A stretch of DNA of 64,000 nt from a virus (IMGVR_UViG_3300009512_000010:1-64000), one strand, 5' to 3'; shown: positions 8,393 through 17,797, counted from the first letter of the stretch. Notes: a model not told the origin generated them from the sequence alone. Numbers and translations are program-made.

Positions 8393-10696
8393 TTACTGAG
8401 GACCTGTGGATGGTGGTGCGATTTCCACTAAACTATCTGATGCCTGTAATGCGTTATTGTATTTGGTTTCAACAACTCCATCATATGTCGCCGTTTCGCC
8501 CACGTAATTTGGAAGTTCGATAATGATTTGAACATTCAGAGATCCATCAGGAGCAAAGGTGTCATAGTCTAGGGTAAGTTTATCGAATTTGCCAATTTCT
8601 GCTAGAGCGCATGCAAGTTCATATGTGGCGTCAAGATCAGAACCTTTGGAGTCGTGCAGTTCGTATACAACTGCCCTACCCTTGCTTCTCAGATCCAGTA
8701 TGCCATCAGGAGTAAGTTCTTCAGTTTCCAATCCATTCGGACCTTCTCTACCATATATTTCCTTAGCATAGAACCCTTCAATAACCTTAAGCCTGTGGTT
8801 TGCAAATTGACCATCCACCCCATTAACAAAGTCTGTTAGTGTAGCGTGTTCAATATAATTATGACCAATTGCCTTTTTATCAGCCAAGCTCAGGTGTTTA
8901 AATGCACCAGCATCGTTGGCATTAATGAACCTAGCAAAGCGTATCTTTTTAATCAGTTTAGTACCTGTACCAATGTGAGTCTTATTGTCCATTGGACCGT
9001 GCCCACCGATAGCGTTTTTAAACACCTTCTTCTTTCGTTTTACACGGAAAGTCTTAGCGGCGGATGAAGAATTTCTTCTAGGAACCCAACCATTTAGGTC
9101 ATCGTCTAGATCAGCATCTCCAAAGCCCGCAAATGGCGGTGGTGGTGCTGACGCTGGATCATATGCAGTAAATGGTGGTGGTGTTGACTCCCCTTCTGGT
9201 GCCGAAATAGTAGTAGATCCTCCACCAGTAGTAGTGGTATTAGTGGTAGTGGTAGTGTTGCCAGAAGTGGTAGTAGTAGTAACATCTGTGTCTTCAGCCT
9301 CTGCAACAGTAACCGTGTTGCCTAAATTAGGACTACTTTGATCCTGTTGAGGTGATGTGGAAGCGTTACCCACAGTTACTGTTCCTCTTTGACAATTGCC
9401 ACCAGCGTTTCTAATTCTACCAAATCCATTAGGTGGTGATGTAGAAGCAAAGCTTGGGTTCAACGTACCAGCACCAACTTGTTTCGCCGTGAAATCTGGA
9501 TTAGCGAGATTGATAGGATCTCTTAACTTGGATCTAACATCACCTTCTTCAAGCACACGTGTACGAAGTGAGGTCTTTAGGAAGTCATCAATATCAACCT
9601 TAACTTTCTTAACACCTAGTTCTGATTTTTCAAGGACAGATTTTAGGATACCAGATGGTGCTGTATATACAGGTGGCTGTTCTGTGTCATCTGCCGTATA
9701 TCCTGCCGCCGAACCTGTGTTACCAGCCGAACCCGGATCAGTATCTGGATCCGAATAGTTCTGAGAGTTTGTTACGTCTGCCGTAATAGATCGAACTGCC
9801 GTACCCTGTAGATCTCCCCAAAATGCAGGTGCTGTTACACCTTCACTGAAGTGCGCACCTTGACCGTGAATTCTCATTTCAAGACCACCGATAGTACCAC
9901 CGTCACCCCAAACATACATTTCTGTTGCTTGCAAATTCATCTTAGGTGATGATTGGATTATACGTGTAGCGGCAGTCAACTCTAGCTTGTCAGAAGCCGC
10001 AATGATATGGCTTCCTTCAGTCGCTTGCTTGTTGTTGCCTTTAATAGCTGTAGTGACATTTCCAAGGTGGGTATTTACTGTACTGCCAACAACCGTATTA
10101 GATGAGTTGCCTGACACAGTCTTACCCTCGTTACCAAATACCTTAGTTCTGGAATGCCCTTGGATAGTCTCTGTTTTGTCATTCTTAGCAGTGAGGTCAA
10201 AACTGTTGCAGTTAACATTAAAGTCGCCCTTGACATTCAAGTTCAAGTCGCCCTCATATGTGAGTGTGCCGTTACCCTCTACTATCACCTTTTGGTCACC
10301 GTGAGTAACTTCAACCTTGTTACTTGTTGCTAAAACAACTACTGTTCCGTCTGGAAGTAATTCAACACCAGCACCACTGTTGTGCTTAATAAGAATACGC
10401 TCACCGCCCGGAGTATCATTGAATTCGAATACGTGACCGCTGACTGTTTCTTTAACATCAGAATGTGGATATACCGTTGAAATTACTGGTGGGAGTTCGA
10501 TATCAGCACCCAACCGTAATCTATGGGTCTTGCCAGAACGTATGGCCTCGTTTACACCTGATTGATTTTCGTATGTTTTCCTTGGGAATTGCTTACTAGG
10601 ATCTCCAAATGCGTCATATGACATACCTTGGGTTTGCGTAAAGCCTGTGCCAAAGCGTTCTTCTCTATCCTTTAGATCGTCTCTTTCCGTTGTCAT
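8393..10696 (-). CDS. Beta-helical central spike protein (gp5 C-terminal type) with extra C-terminal domain
   Basis: 767 aa. Residues about 50-290 form short repeated beta units (GDLNLNVKGDFNVN, HSRTKVFGNEGKTVSG, NSSNTVVGSTVNTHLG) like the T4 gp5/VgrG triple-stranded needle. VYPHSDVKETVSGHVFEFND precedes the helix as in VgrG/gp5 spikes. A Pro/Thr-rich linker with a TTTTT run (about 460-540) leads to a C-terminal domain of about 220 aa that I cannot assign. The start overlaps the amidase stop by ATGA. It is the membrane-piercing part of a hub that in T4 is fused to gp5; here it is a separate gene. Confidence 0.75.
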   Translation of the reverse strand: MTTERDDLKDREERFGTGFTQTQGMSYDAFGDPSKQFPRKTYENQSGVNEAIRSGKTHRLRLGADIELPPVISTVYPHSDVKETVSGHVFEFNDTPGGERILIKHNSGAGVELLPDGTVVVLATSNKVEVTHGDQKVIVEGNGTLTYEGDLNLNVKGDFNVNCNSFDLTAKNDKTETIQGHSRTKVFGNEGKTVSGNSSNTVVGSTVNTHLGNVTTAIKGNNKQATEGSHIIAASDKLELTAATRIIQSSPKMNLQATEMYVWGDGGTIGGLEMRIHGQGAHFSEGVTAPAFWGDLQGTAVRSITADVTNSQNYSDPDTDPGSAGNTGSAAGYTADDTEQPPVYTAPSGILKSVLEKSELGVKKVKVDIDDFLKTSLRTRVLEEGDVRSKLRDPINLANPDFTAKQVGAGTLNPSFASTSPPNGFGRIRNAGGNCQRGTVTVGNASTSPQQDQSSPNLGNTVTVAEAEDTDVTTTTTSGNTTTTTNTTTTGGGSTTISAPEGESTPPPFTAYDPASAPPPPFAGFGDADLDDDLNGWVPRRNSSSAAKTFRVKRKKKVFKNAIGGHGPMDNKTHIGTGTKLIKKIRFARFINANDAGAFKHLSLADKKAIGHNYIEHATLTDFVNGVDGQFANHRLKVIEGFYAKEIYGREGPNGLETEELTPDGILDLRSKGRAVVYELHDSKGSDLDATYELACALAEIGKFDKLTLDYDTFAPDGSLNVQIIIELPNYVGETATYDGVVETKYNNALQASDSLVEIAPPSTGPQ

Positions 10697-12168
10697 ACTG
10701 GTATTCCTGCATTAATCTGTGCTGTTGTAAGTGGACCCGATGATTTGGGGTTTGTTATCAAGTTTGTTTTACCAAAGGTTGCTCTAACATATTCTGGTAC
10801 GTCAAACCCAGGATCTACTTTACCTGCATCTGATGTGTCATTGTGTCCTAACGCCTGACCATCAGGCCATGCCTCATAGAACGACCTTACAAACATTCTA
10901 AATGTATTCATAGATGCAGGTGACAAGCTTTGTGCACTAATGTATCTATTGGGATTTGGCGTTCCACTTGGGCAGTTGTACCCCCCTGCCATAGAGACGC
11001 CGATTGAACGTCTGTTGTGACCATATGCGCCTGAGTGTGCACCCTGTCTATCCAATGGTCTTCCCCTTTGGAGTCTTCCATCCCTGCGTATAATGTAGTG
11101 GTATCCGCACCCAGACCAGCCACGATCTAAATGCCAAGAATGCACTTCGTCCGAACCGATATCTTGGTTAGTGTATGTGCCTGTCCAGTGGGCAACAAAC
11201 TGTGTAATTTCCCTATTAGTGTTTCTGAACTCTGCGATTAACTCTTCGGGAGAGTCAACGTAAGAAAACTGACCAGTGGTTATTGGTGTATTAGAACCTT
11301 CCCATGTAGCATTGTTCGATCCAATCTCAAAGCAGTCGGTTGTCTTCTGCCCCACAACAGGACTGGCACCATTACTTATGTTAGCACTTGGTGATAGGTC
11401 AAGGTTGTTGACCGTTTGTTCTATCTCTCCGAATGGTAAAGTCGATTGTGCAGAGATAAGAGCAATTGCTGTAGCTTTATCACCCCTCTCAATCAGACTT
11501 GCAATGATATCGATATCGATGTCAGTACCGATTAGTAGACCTTGAGTTATCAAATCAAAACTCTTGTCCGCTTTCCTAATCAAATTGCTTAGGAGACCAC
11601 CGCCAACACTACCCATAAGATCCTTGAAGCTACCTTCAAATGCCTTAGTAACATCCGCAATACCAGTTGAAATGCCAAGCCCTCCCGAAATGGATGCTGT
11701 TATTTTACTAATACCCTCTTGCCCATCTAGTGTAGCAACGGATTTTAACACTGAACTAATATCTTCTGCGGTCTTGCCTGTCACATTCGTGAGTGCTCTT
11801 GAGATAGCTTCGGGTGCGCCAGAACTAATTATAAGATCCAATTCACCGTTGGCAATTGTTTCTCCAATCGCACTACTGATATTGCTAGTTGTAGATGATA
11901 TGTCACCAATGAGTTCGTTTGATAATCCAGGAACTTGGCCTGTGATCTCTACAATTGAATCCAAAGCACTCACGTTGTCAAGGATATTGTCTCCACCACT
12001 AAGGGGAAGGATACCCGACACCGCTTCACCAACCTTAGTTAGTGATGTCTCTAGTTTACAAGATGTTGCGCCTACAATCTGAGACTTTTTCTCAAGTATC
12101 GCATCAAGATTACTGTTCTTTAAAATGCCAGATAGTTGACTATTAAGATTGTTGATATTAATTGCCAT
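10693..12168 (-). CDS. Tail-associated N-acetylmuramoyl-L-alanine amidase (amidase_2/PGRP fold)
   Basis: 491 aa from the ATG at 12168, chosen because TTGGAGG precedes it; a longer frame from 12195 lacks a ribosome site. Residues 1 to about 280 are Ser/Ile/Gly-rich and structural. The C-terminal domain has the amidase_2 layout: FVAHWTGTY (first zinc His), GCGYHYIIRRDGRLQRGRP, then LGHNDTSDAGKVDPGFDV, whose His, Lys and Asp match the AmpD-type zinc and catalytic residues. It would cleave the peptide from MurNAc during entry. It sits between gp5 and the spike gene, so it is probably part of the needle or hub. Confidence 0.85.
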   Translation of the reverse strand: MAININNLNSQLSGILKNSNLDAILEKKSQIVGATSCKLETSLTKVGEAVSGILPLSGGDNILDNVSALDSIVEITGQVPGLSNELIGDISSTTSNISSAIGETIANGELDLIISSGAPEAISRALTNVTGKTAEDISSVLKSVATLDGQEGISKITASISGGLGISTGIADVTKAFEGSFKDLMGSVGGGLLSNLIRKADKSFDLITQGLLIGTDIDIDIIASLIERGDKATAIALISAQSTLPFGEIEQTVNNLDLSPSANISNGASPVVGQKTTDCFEIGSNNATWEGSNTPITTGQFSYVDSPEELIAEFRNTNREITQFVAHWTGTYTNQDIGSDEVHSWHLDRGWSGCGYHYIIRRDGRLQRGRPLDRQGAHSGAYGHNRRSIGVSMAGGYNCPSGTPNPNRYISAQSLSPASMNTFRMFVRSFYEAWPDGQALGHNDTSDAGKVDPGFDVPEYVRATFGKTNLITNPKSSGPLTTAQINAGIPV

Positions 12169-13024
12169 TATAAGCCTCCAATACTGCTTTAGCATGTGCT
12201 ACACGCTGTGCCTTATGTGCATACCTTGCATTAGGTGCTTCGTACTTGTCGCAGAAGAACTCTGTTGCAGTTGTGATATTTGTCATTTCTCTAAATTGGG
12301 AATACCCATAGTATCCCGGATTTATTGTAGAAAACTCATACAATAAAAATGCTAGTTGAGTTTCCAATTCACCAATCTGCAATCCACGTTCTTCAGAGAA
12401 GTCCTCTAACAACTGTAGTCTTCCAGCCGCTGGATTCCACTGAGCAATACCAAAAGAGTCCTCTCCTGTAAATCCAGATGTGACACCCGGATCTAGGTTA
12501 GATTCTTGAATAAGATTTCCTATTATAGCAGATGCCTGTATTGGTGTAAAGCCATTAGTTACAAAGAAGTTAAACGATTTTTCCGAATTAGATCCACCAA
12601 CCGCACTCCTAGTATCAATTGTATTATTTGATACGACAGGGCTACCCACTGGTGTGGCACCAGTAGAAGAGTTTCTACCAACATGCTGATCAATCGGATC
12701 CCCTTGTTCAAATCGTGGCATCGATCCCATGATGACTGGTACTTGACTTTGTTCTCCATCCATAAACATACCAAATACCTGAGCACCCGGAAGTAAACCC
12801 ACAGATCTACCAATTCCAGACATACCACCCTCAGTGGTTGGAATAAGGACTTGCGCCCATGGCAGTGAGCTTTCTGGAACTTCATTAACATCTTCGTTAT
12901 GAATTCCAAATATCCTAACTCTAACTCTAGCAACTCTTAATGGATCTTGCACATCGATTACAACACCAATGAACCACCTATGAATATCTCCGTAGAAATT
13001 GGATTGAATGGGTGTGAAACTCAT
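12158..13024 (-). CDS. 5: Baseplate hub gp5-like protein: OB domain plus tail lysozyme
   Basis: 288 aa. The N-terminus (FYGDIHRWFIGVVIDVQDP, RVRIFGIH, LPWAQVLIP, GMSGIGRSVGLLPGAQVFG) is the gp5/VgrG OB fold that binds gp27. Residues about 150-285 are a phage tail lysozyme domain: FFVTNGFTPIQASAIIGNLI, then QESNLDP with the probable catalytic Glu, then FGIAQWNPAAGR. Unlike T4 gp5 the beta-helix is missing and is encoded downstream as its own gene. The start overlaps the gp27-like gene by ATGA, fitting stoichiometric hub assembly. Confidence 0.85.
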   Translation of the reverse strand: MSFTPIQSNFYGDIHRWFIGVVIDVQDPLRVARVRVRIFGIHNEDVNEVPESSLPWAQVLIPTTEGGMSGIGRSVGLLPGAQVFGMFMDGEQSQVPVIMGSMPRFEQGDPIDQHVGRNSSTGATPVGSPVVSNNTIDTRSAVGGSNSEKSFNFFVTNGFTPIQASAIIGNLIQESNLDPGVTSGFTGEDSFGIAQWNPAAGRLQLLEDFSEERGLQIGELETQLAFLLYEFSTINPGYYGYSQFREMTNITTATEFFCDKYEAPNARYAHKAQRVAHAKAVLEAYNGN

Positions 13025-14259
13025 AATTTAGAAACTCCTAGTGTTACTTTGTGCTTCTCGTCAAAGAAGCTATGCCGTATGGATGATATGATAAACTCAC
13101 CAGACTTTTGATCATCAAGAACTGTCTCTTCACCTTCCATAGCAGTAACTTCCAATTCGATTTTACCGCCGATTGTTGGAGTATCAAGTTGCATGAACAG
13201 AGTACCAGTGACTGTCATAACAGCCGTGTTATTGCCCATTGCTTTGATAACAGCTTTTCGTCTGATCTTAGACTTTAGATTATCAACTTCTTCGTCATAT
13301 CCATACCCATCCATTCTAACCGATGAAGGTGCTGTAATGCCAAAGACGAAGTTTGACTCATATTCAGTAATTTTCTTACCCCCAACCTCAAATTCCGTAT
13401 CGATTAGTTGAGTGTCAGGTAACATTTCAGTTATCTTAAATTCTGGATTACTAATTCTGTTTCCGAATACAGTATCTAGCACATCATATCTGGCACCAAC
13501 CGAACCACTTGAGATATTGACTAAAGTATCGTTCCTACTGCTATATTCAATGTTTTCTATTGTGAATAGGTTTTTATCAGGATCGGCACTTGCCGCAATA
13601 GCACTCGATTTAACAAATGGTCTATTGAACAGTGGTTCTGCATCTAGAATATCTTCTAGACTTGTCATAAAGACATCATCACTCTTGATAGATCCAAACA
13701 AGAAGTATGGAAATCCTTTATTGGTTGTCAAACCGTTTAGCACCCAATTTAGAGTTACGACTGGTGTTATATATGGTGTAACAATGGACAGAGATCTCTG
13801 AACAGGATCTATGTTCATCATAGTGGTGTCTAAACTCACACCCAACTCACCATCAAGAACTCTCGTAACGATCTGTTCTGGTGTACCCTCATACGCTTTA
13901 CTAATCACTTGAAGATGGCTTCTGAATACATGCTCAGTCATTAAAGAAAATACATATGTCATAGTGGTGTCGTTCACTACTGTAACGGAAGCTGTTTCAT
14001 ACATGATAAAACGCTTCTTAATGCTCTTCTCTTGGACGTGGTTTAATACTTCTATTTCAAGTATCTCTGTACCAGTGAACTGCGAACTAGCAAACAAGTT
14101 GGCGTTGTCAACAATAAGTATCTTACCAGAAATCCCAATGCTTTTTATATTCTCAACAAGTATCAGTTCACCAATAACAGTAGAGACATCAATCTCTTGA
14201 TCACCCTTTATAATAATTGCTTTTTGATATTGATATTGACTTGCCGTTGTGTCAGACAT
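13021..14259 (-). CDS. Baseplate hub protein, probable T4 gp27 counterpart
   Basis: 412 aa (T4 gp27 391). It lies immediately upstream of the gp5-like gene, the partner of gp27 in the (gp27)3(gp5)3 hub. The sequence looks like a tube-type hub: IDVSTVIGELILVENIKSIG, GKILIVDNANLF, FSLMTEHVFRSHLQVISKAY. Sequence similarity to gp27 is not obvious by eye, so the call rests on size, position and beta-rich character. It could equally be annotated as a generic hub or tail protein. Confidence 0.6.
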   Translation of the reverse strand: MSDTTASQYQYQKAIIIKGDQEIDVSTVIGELILVENIKSIGISGKILIVDNANLFASSQFTGTEILEIEVLNHVQEKSIKKRFIMYETASVTVVNDTTMTYVFSLMTEHVFRSHLQVISKAYEGTPEQIVTRVLDGELGVSLDTTMMNIDPVQRSLSIVTPYITPVVTLNWVLNGLTTNKGFPYFLFGSIKSDDVFMTSLEDILDAEPLFNRPFVKSSAIAASADPDKNLFTIENIEYSSRNDTLVNISSGSVGARYDVLDTVFGNRISNPEFKITEMLPDTQLIDTEFEVGGKKITEYESNFVFGITAPSSVRMDGYGYDEEVDNLKSKIRRKAVIKAMGNNTAVMTVTGTLFMQLDTPTIGGKIELEVTAMEGEETVLDDQKSGEFIISSIRHSFFDEKHKVTLGVSKL

Positions 14260-14985
14260 TTAAGTTTCCTTTAACTTAGAACTAAACTGTGAGGCAACTC
14301 TTTGAACTATTTTAGGATTAAGAACAATAATGTTAGACAGATTGTCGTTGAAGTCAATCATTCTTTGTATATGGGTCTTGGCTGTGAGGCCACCCAAGTC
14401 TGGATTATGAGGATTGATATCGGCATACTCTAACTCAGCATTCTCATAGTGATGAACTGAATCATATTGTGTGCTTTCACCAGTGATGATACATGTTTGA
14501 ATGTCACCGCCTGTGCCAACTGTAAGGGTCTCGCCTACGTTGAAGTTATCATTTGTTTTGATAACAATAGTACCAAGATTAAGGTTTACTTCCACAACAG
14601 GTCCTGTAGAACCCGACTGAGAACCTGTAACGATCTGCCCCTTTTTAAAGTTAGTCGTACCTATATCAGTTGTTGTCGTAACAACTCTATGGGGATAGTT
14701 CTCCAAAGCTGTGTGATATAGCTCGTTAGATCCTAAAGGCCAACCACTTTCTTTCAAAGAATTATTACATAGGAAGAAAGTCCAATAGTATTGGGTTGTT
14801 CCATAGAGTTTGTACGATAGAGTGTCGGGTCTTTCGCCTTGCATAATTGTATACTTTTCATATATCGTAGTATTGCCCACCGATTCTTCTGACAGAATTG
14901 CGGCTTTACCAAAGTTTTGAAACTTGACAAACGGCTCATTCGAACCAAACTTGTATATCGTATCTGGAAAATTCTTAAAAAACAT
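14260..14985 (-). CDS. 53: Baseplate wedge subunit, T4 gp53 family
   Basis: 241 aa (T4 196). The diagnostic block reads GERPDTLSYKLYGTTQYYWT followed by FFLCNN, against T4 SPRPEELANAIYGNPQLYWVLLMCN, then ESGWPLGSNEL. The C-terminus (VLNPKIVQRVASQF) is helical like gp53. An insert around residues 110-180 accounts for the extra length. gp53 clamps wedges together around the hub. It overlaps or abuts neighbours in the gp48-gp53-gp27-gp5 operon. Confidence 0.85.
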   Translation of the reverse strand: MFFKNFPDTIYKFGSNEPFVKFQNFGKAAILSEESVGNTTIYEKYTIMQGERPDTLSYKLYGTTQYYWTFFLCNNSLKESGWPLGSNELYHTALENYPHRVVTTTTDIGTTNFKKGQIVTGSQSGSTGPVVEVNLNLGTIVIKTNDNFNVGETLTVGTGGDIQTCIITGESTQYDSVHHYENAELEYADINPHNPDLGGLTAKTHIQRMIDFNDNLSNIIVLNPKIVQRVASQFSSKLKET

Positions 14986-14989
14986 CTAT

Positions 14990-15973
14990 CTATCTCCCCA
15001 TCTGTGCTATGTCTTGTTTATTGAGAGGACGGATCTCTGTAAACGATAGGGTAATCTGAGCATCAGTAAAGCCACCATCATCATAAAAACCTTGTCCTGC
15101 ACTATTATAAGTGACCTGACAGTTCGTGAGGTATGAAGTCAAGATTTTAGTAAATACACTTTTACCTTTATATTTCATGGTAATGTCAAAAGGATCTGGA
15201 AACTTATATCCGACTGCAATTTGACCAACACCAATCTCATCTGGATACATTGCCACTCTAAATTTCTTAATGATTTCTTTGATACGCTCTACTTCCTCTG
15301 CACTATTAGGCACTAGCTTGAAAGTGAATGAGTGGGATCTAGAAGAAACGCTTTGAAACAGTGTACGACTGTTGGGGTTTAGAGCAACACGTGTAGCAGA
15401 TGATACACCCTGTGCGGCCTGTGTGTTTAACCTACTTGCAACTTTTAGTGCCGCTAACGATCCACCAGATCCACCAGCAGTACCAACAATAGCATCAATA
15501 AAGCCCTTTGCTTCATTACCCATTGAGCTTGCGGCTGAAGCGATCATGCCAGATCCATTCGACATTCCAGCTTCTACTCCTGCGCCAATGGCACCTAGAT
15601 CTGCATTTTGATATCCAATGGTATCATTGAAGTTTTGTGCTGATGGCATTCTAAGCTGAATCGACCAATCACCCAATTTTCCCTGATCCATACGTTTGAT
15701 ACTTAGGTTTGGTTCTCTTGGTTGAACGTTTAGTGCCGCTTCTAATGCTTCTGAGGCTACATTATTCGCCACATCCGCCGCACTGTTTCCCTCTTGCCCT
15801 TCTGCGACATCTGCCGAAACTTCTGCAACAGTCCTTGCGATATCCGCAGAATTACTAACAAACTTTGATATATCCAATGGTGCAATTTCTCGTGGTCTGA
15901 AAGAAATGATTGCAGGATATTCTCCCTTATTGTCAATGGGGAATTCATAGACCTGTTTAAGTTGTTGTGGCAT
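14990..15973 (-). CDS. 48: Baseplate tail-tube cap, T4 gp48 family
   Basis: 327 aa (T4 gp48 364). NPNSRTLFQSVSSRSHSFTF followed by KLVPNSAEEVERIKEIIKKF and the C-terminal LTNCQVTYNSAG / QITLSFTEIRPLNKQDI match the gp48/gp54 tube-initiator fold. The Ala-rich middle (about 60-190) is probably flexible. gp48 sits on the hub and nucleates the tail tube. As the first gene after a late promoter at 16008-16015, it heads the minus-strand baseplate operon. Confidence 0.8.
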   Translation of the reverse strand: MPQQLKQVYEFPIDNKGEYPAIISFRPREIAPLDISKFVSNSADIARTVAEVSADVAEGQEGNSAADVANNVASEALEAALNVQPREPNLSIKRMDQGKLGDWSIQLRMPSAQNFNDTIGYQNADLGAIGAGVEAGMSNGSGMIASAASSMGNEAKGFIDAIVGTAGGSGGSLAALKVASRLNTQAAQGVSSATRVALNPNSRTLFQSVSSRSHSFTFKLVPNSAEEVERIKEIIKKFRVAMYPDEIGVGQIAVGYKFPDPFDITMKYKGKSVFTKILTSYLTNCQVTYNSAGQGFYDDGGFTDAQITLSFTEIRPLNKQDIAQMGR

Positions 15974-15984
15974 GTTTAAACCTT

Positions 15985-15992
15985 AATAAATA
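15985..15992 (+). promoter_or_regulatory. Late-promoter-like box for gp4
   Basis: AATAAATA on the plus strand, one base from the TATAAATA consensus, 32 bases before the gp4 start and back to back with the minus-strand late promoter. Confidence 0.4.
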
Positions 15993-16007
15993 GAAGTGCA
16001 TCGGTAT

Positions 16008-16015
16008 TATTTATA
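16008..16015 (-). promoter_or_regulatory. T4-type late promoter for the gp48-gp8 operon
   Basis: A perfect TATAAATA on the minus strand, 35 bases upstream of gp48 in the divergent gp48/gp4 intergenic region. Confidence 0.75.
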
Positions 16016-16024
16016 AGGCAAATC

Positions 16025-16543
16025 ATGGCGCATAGTGGAAAATTTAAACCTAAAAACATAACAAAGTACAAGGGAGACTACACAAAGATCACTTATAGGT
16101 CTGGTTGGGAACTAAGATGCTTTAAGTGGTGTGACGATAGTCCTATGGTGAAGTATTGGTCAAGTGAAGAAGTGGTCATTCCCTACATGTATGATGTGGA
16201 TAAACGCATGCATAGATACTTCATGGATCTCAAGATCACATGGAAGGATGGATCTGTGGATCTTATTGAGATCAAACCAGACAAAGAGACAAGACCACCA
16301 GAATATAAGGGTAAGAAGACCAAGCGTTATATCAATGAGAGTTTGACTTACATCAAGAACCAAAACAAATGGACAACTGCCCGAAGCTACGCCAAGGATA
16401 GGGATTGGGGTTTCCAGATCTGGACTGAGCACACATTAGAAAAGATGGGTCTTATGCCTAAAAAGACCAAGCCACTTAAGTCGGCTAAGGTTGCGTTTAA
16501 ACCATTAAAACCGTTGAAGGTCAAAAAGCGGACTAAAAAGTAG
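16025..16543 (+). CDS. 4: Head completion protein/nuclease-fold, T4 gp4 family
   Basis: 172 aa (T4 gp4 150). The family pattern is clear: SGKFKPKNITKYKGDYTKIT, YRSGWELRCFKWCDDSPMV, WSSEEVVIPY, then KDGSVDLIEIKP and NKWTTARSYAKDRDWGFQIW TEH in sequence. D...EIK is the PD-(D/E)XK/TnsA-like signature of this family. gp4 (with gp50/65 in T4) finishes the packaged head before tail joining. The start follows AAGG at a suitable distance. The basic C-terminus (KKRTKK) may contact DNA. Confidence 0.9.
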   Translation: MAHSGKFKPKNITKYKGDYTKITYRSGWELRCFKWCDDSPMVKYWSSEEVVIPYMYDVDKRMHRYFMDLKITWKDGSVDLIEIKPDKETRPPEYKGKKTKRYINESLTYIKNQNKWTTARSYAKDRDWGFQIWTEHTLEKMGLMPKKTKPLKSAKVAFKPLKPLKVKKRTKK

Positions 16544-16551
16544 TATAAATA
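16544..16551 (+). promoter_or_regulatory. T4-type late promoter, unusually close to the next ATG
   Basis: Perfect TATAAATA on the plus strand. The next start codon is only five bases further on, so the transcript may be leaderless. Confidence 0.65.
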
Positions 16552-16556
16552 ACATT

Positions 16557-17150
16557 ATGAACAAAAGCGTATTCGACAGATTAGAGATAGAAGCATTCCG
16601 TGCAGGTATTACTCCACGGACTGATCAAAGCCGTGCATGGTTTCGTAGACGTGCACAAGCAATGCGAAGAGTCAACAGAGAAGGTATTATGCAAGCCGAA
16701 CAGATGCAGTCCACTGGTAGGACAGAGTCTGTTGTGGGAAGCATGTACATGTTTTTCTATGACCCTAAGCACAAAGAGACATTACCATATTATGACCAAT
16801 TTCCTTTAATTTTTGTTCTCGGAGATGCGCCCGGTGGGTTCTTGGGTATGAACCTTCATTACCTACCACCACTATTGCGTCAAAAACTATTAAAAGCCTT
16901 ACTTGATCTAGCGAGTAACGATAAGTACAACAAAAGAACTAAACTGATGTTGTCCTACGATCTGCTCAAAGGATCTTCTAAGTATGCCGCATTCAAACCG
17001 ACAATTAAGCACTATCTAACATCACATGTTAAAACACGTCTAGCTAAAGTTCCAGCCGCCGAATGGGAGATTGCAATATTCTTACCTATGGCACAGTGGA
17101 AGAAAGCAAGTGCAACTCAGGTGTATAGAGACTCAAGGAAAATGATCTAA
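16557..17150 (+). CDS. Conserved T4-like phage protein between gp4 and the tube gene
   Basis: 197 aa, unassigned. It contains MYMFFYDPKHKETLPYYDQF, PLIFVL, and PGGFLGMNLHYLPPLLRQKL, which I recognise as conserved among marine T4-like phages without a secure function. It is basic overall (RRRAQAMRRVNR near the N-terminus). No Shine-Dalgarno is visible, and the late promoter ends five bases before the ATG. The stop shares a base with the next start (TAATG), so the tube protein is translationally coupled. A head or neck role is possible from context; DNA-end protection is another option. Confidence 0.6.
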   Translation: MNKSVFDRLEIEAFRAGITPRTDQSRAWFRRRAQAMRRVNREGIMQAEQMQSTGRTESVVGSMYMFFYDPKHKETLPYYDQFPLIFVLGDAPGGFLGMNLHYLPPLLRQKLLKALLDLASNDKYNKRTKLMLSYDLLKGSSKYAAFKPTIKHYLTSHVKTRLAKVPAAEWEIAIFLPMAQWKKASATQVYRDSRKMI

Positions 17151-17797
17151 TGTTCAATGTGGATGAAATGAAGGCAATGATCTCTAAAAAGGGTGGCTTC
17201 GCACAAGCCAACCAATTCAGAGTAGTACTTCCTGCACCAAGAACTATATCAAGACAGACTGATAGACGTGGTCTCGCTGAAGACATACGTGATATTAACC
17301 TACTATGTAAAGATGTGAACCTACCAGGAAGACAGATCCTAACACAGGAACGTCAGATTGGTATGACTAACCGTAAGGTTGCATATGGGTATGGGTATGA
17401 GGACGTGTCTATGACGTTCCATCTTATGAACGATTATGGCATGAAAAGATACTTTGAAAATTGGCAAGAACAGATAATTGATTTCGAAACAAAAGAGTTA
17501 AAATATAAGAACACATACACTCACGACATTGAAATTATACAATATAGAAAGGGTGTAGCAACTGCATCCAAATCTAGCACAACTAACATTGGTTTTGATA
17601 TCAATGATAATCTAAGATTTGACCTAGACATAACTAAGACGAAGAGGGGCATCGTAGCCCCAGCAGTTGAAGTGTATAAGTGCAAATTGATAAACGCATT
17701 CCCAACAACCTTGAATGCTTTACAACTAAACAATGAGCAAAATGGTTTGCTTGAAATTAATGTCCAATTTTCATATGACGATTGGGTGTCTACTTAA
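17150..17797 (+). CDS. T4 gp19-family tail tube or tube-initiator protein
   Basis: 215 aa. ANQFRVVLPAP near the N-terminus, YGYEDVSMTFHLMNDYGMKR followed by YFENWQEQI, and the C-terminal beta strands (VYKCKLINAFPTTL, INVQFSYDDW) are the gp19 family. The main tube gene usually lies beside gp18. This copy lies with gp4, gp26 and the tape measure near the gp48 gene, so it may be the gp54-type initiator rather than the major tube subunit. The sequence alone does not decide. Confidence 0.75.
   Translation: MFNVDEMKAMISKKGGFAQANQFRVVLPAPRTISRQTDRRGLAEDIRDINLLCKDVNLPGRQILTQERQIGMTNRKVAYGYGYEDVSMTFHLMNDYGMKRYFENWQEQIIDFETKELKYKNTYTHDIEIIQYRKGVATASKSSTTNIGFDINDNLRFDLDITKTKRGIVAPAVEVYKCKLINAFPTTLNALQLNNEQNGLLEINVQFSYDDWVST

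Noticed and set aside
9100-9310. Thr/Pro-rich repeat tract as a CRISPR or tandem-repeat array
   Set aside because: It is a codon-level low-complexity linker (Thr/Pro runs) in the spike protein; no spacer-repeat periodicity.
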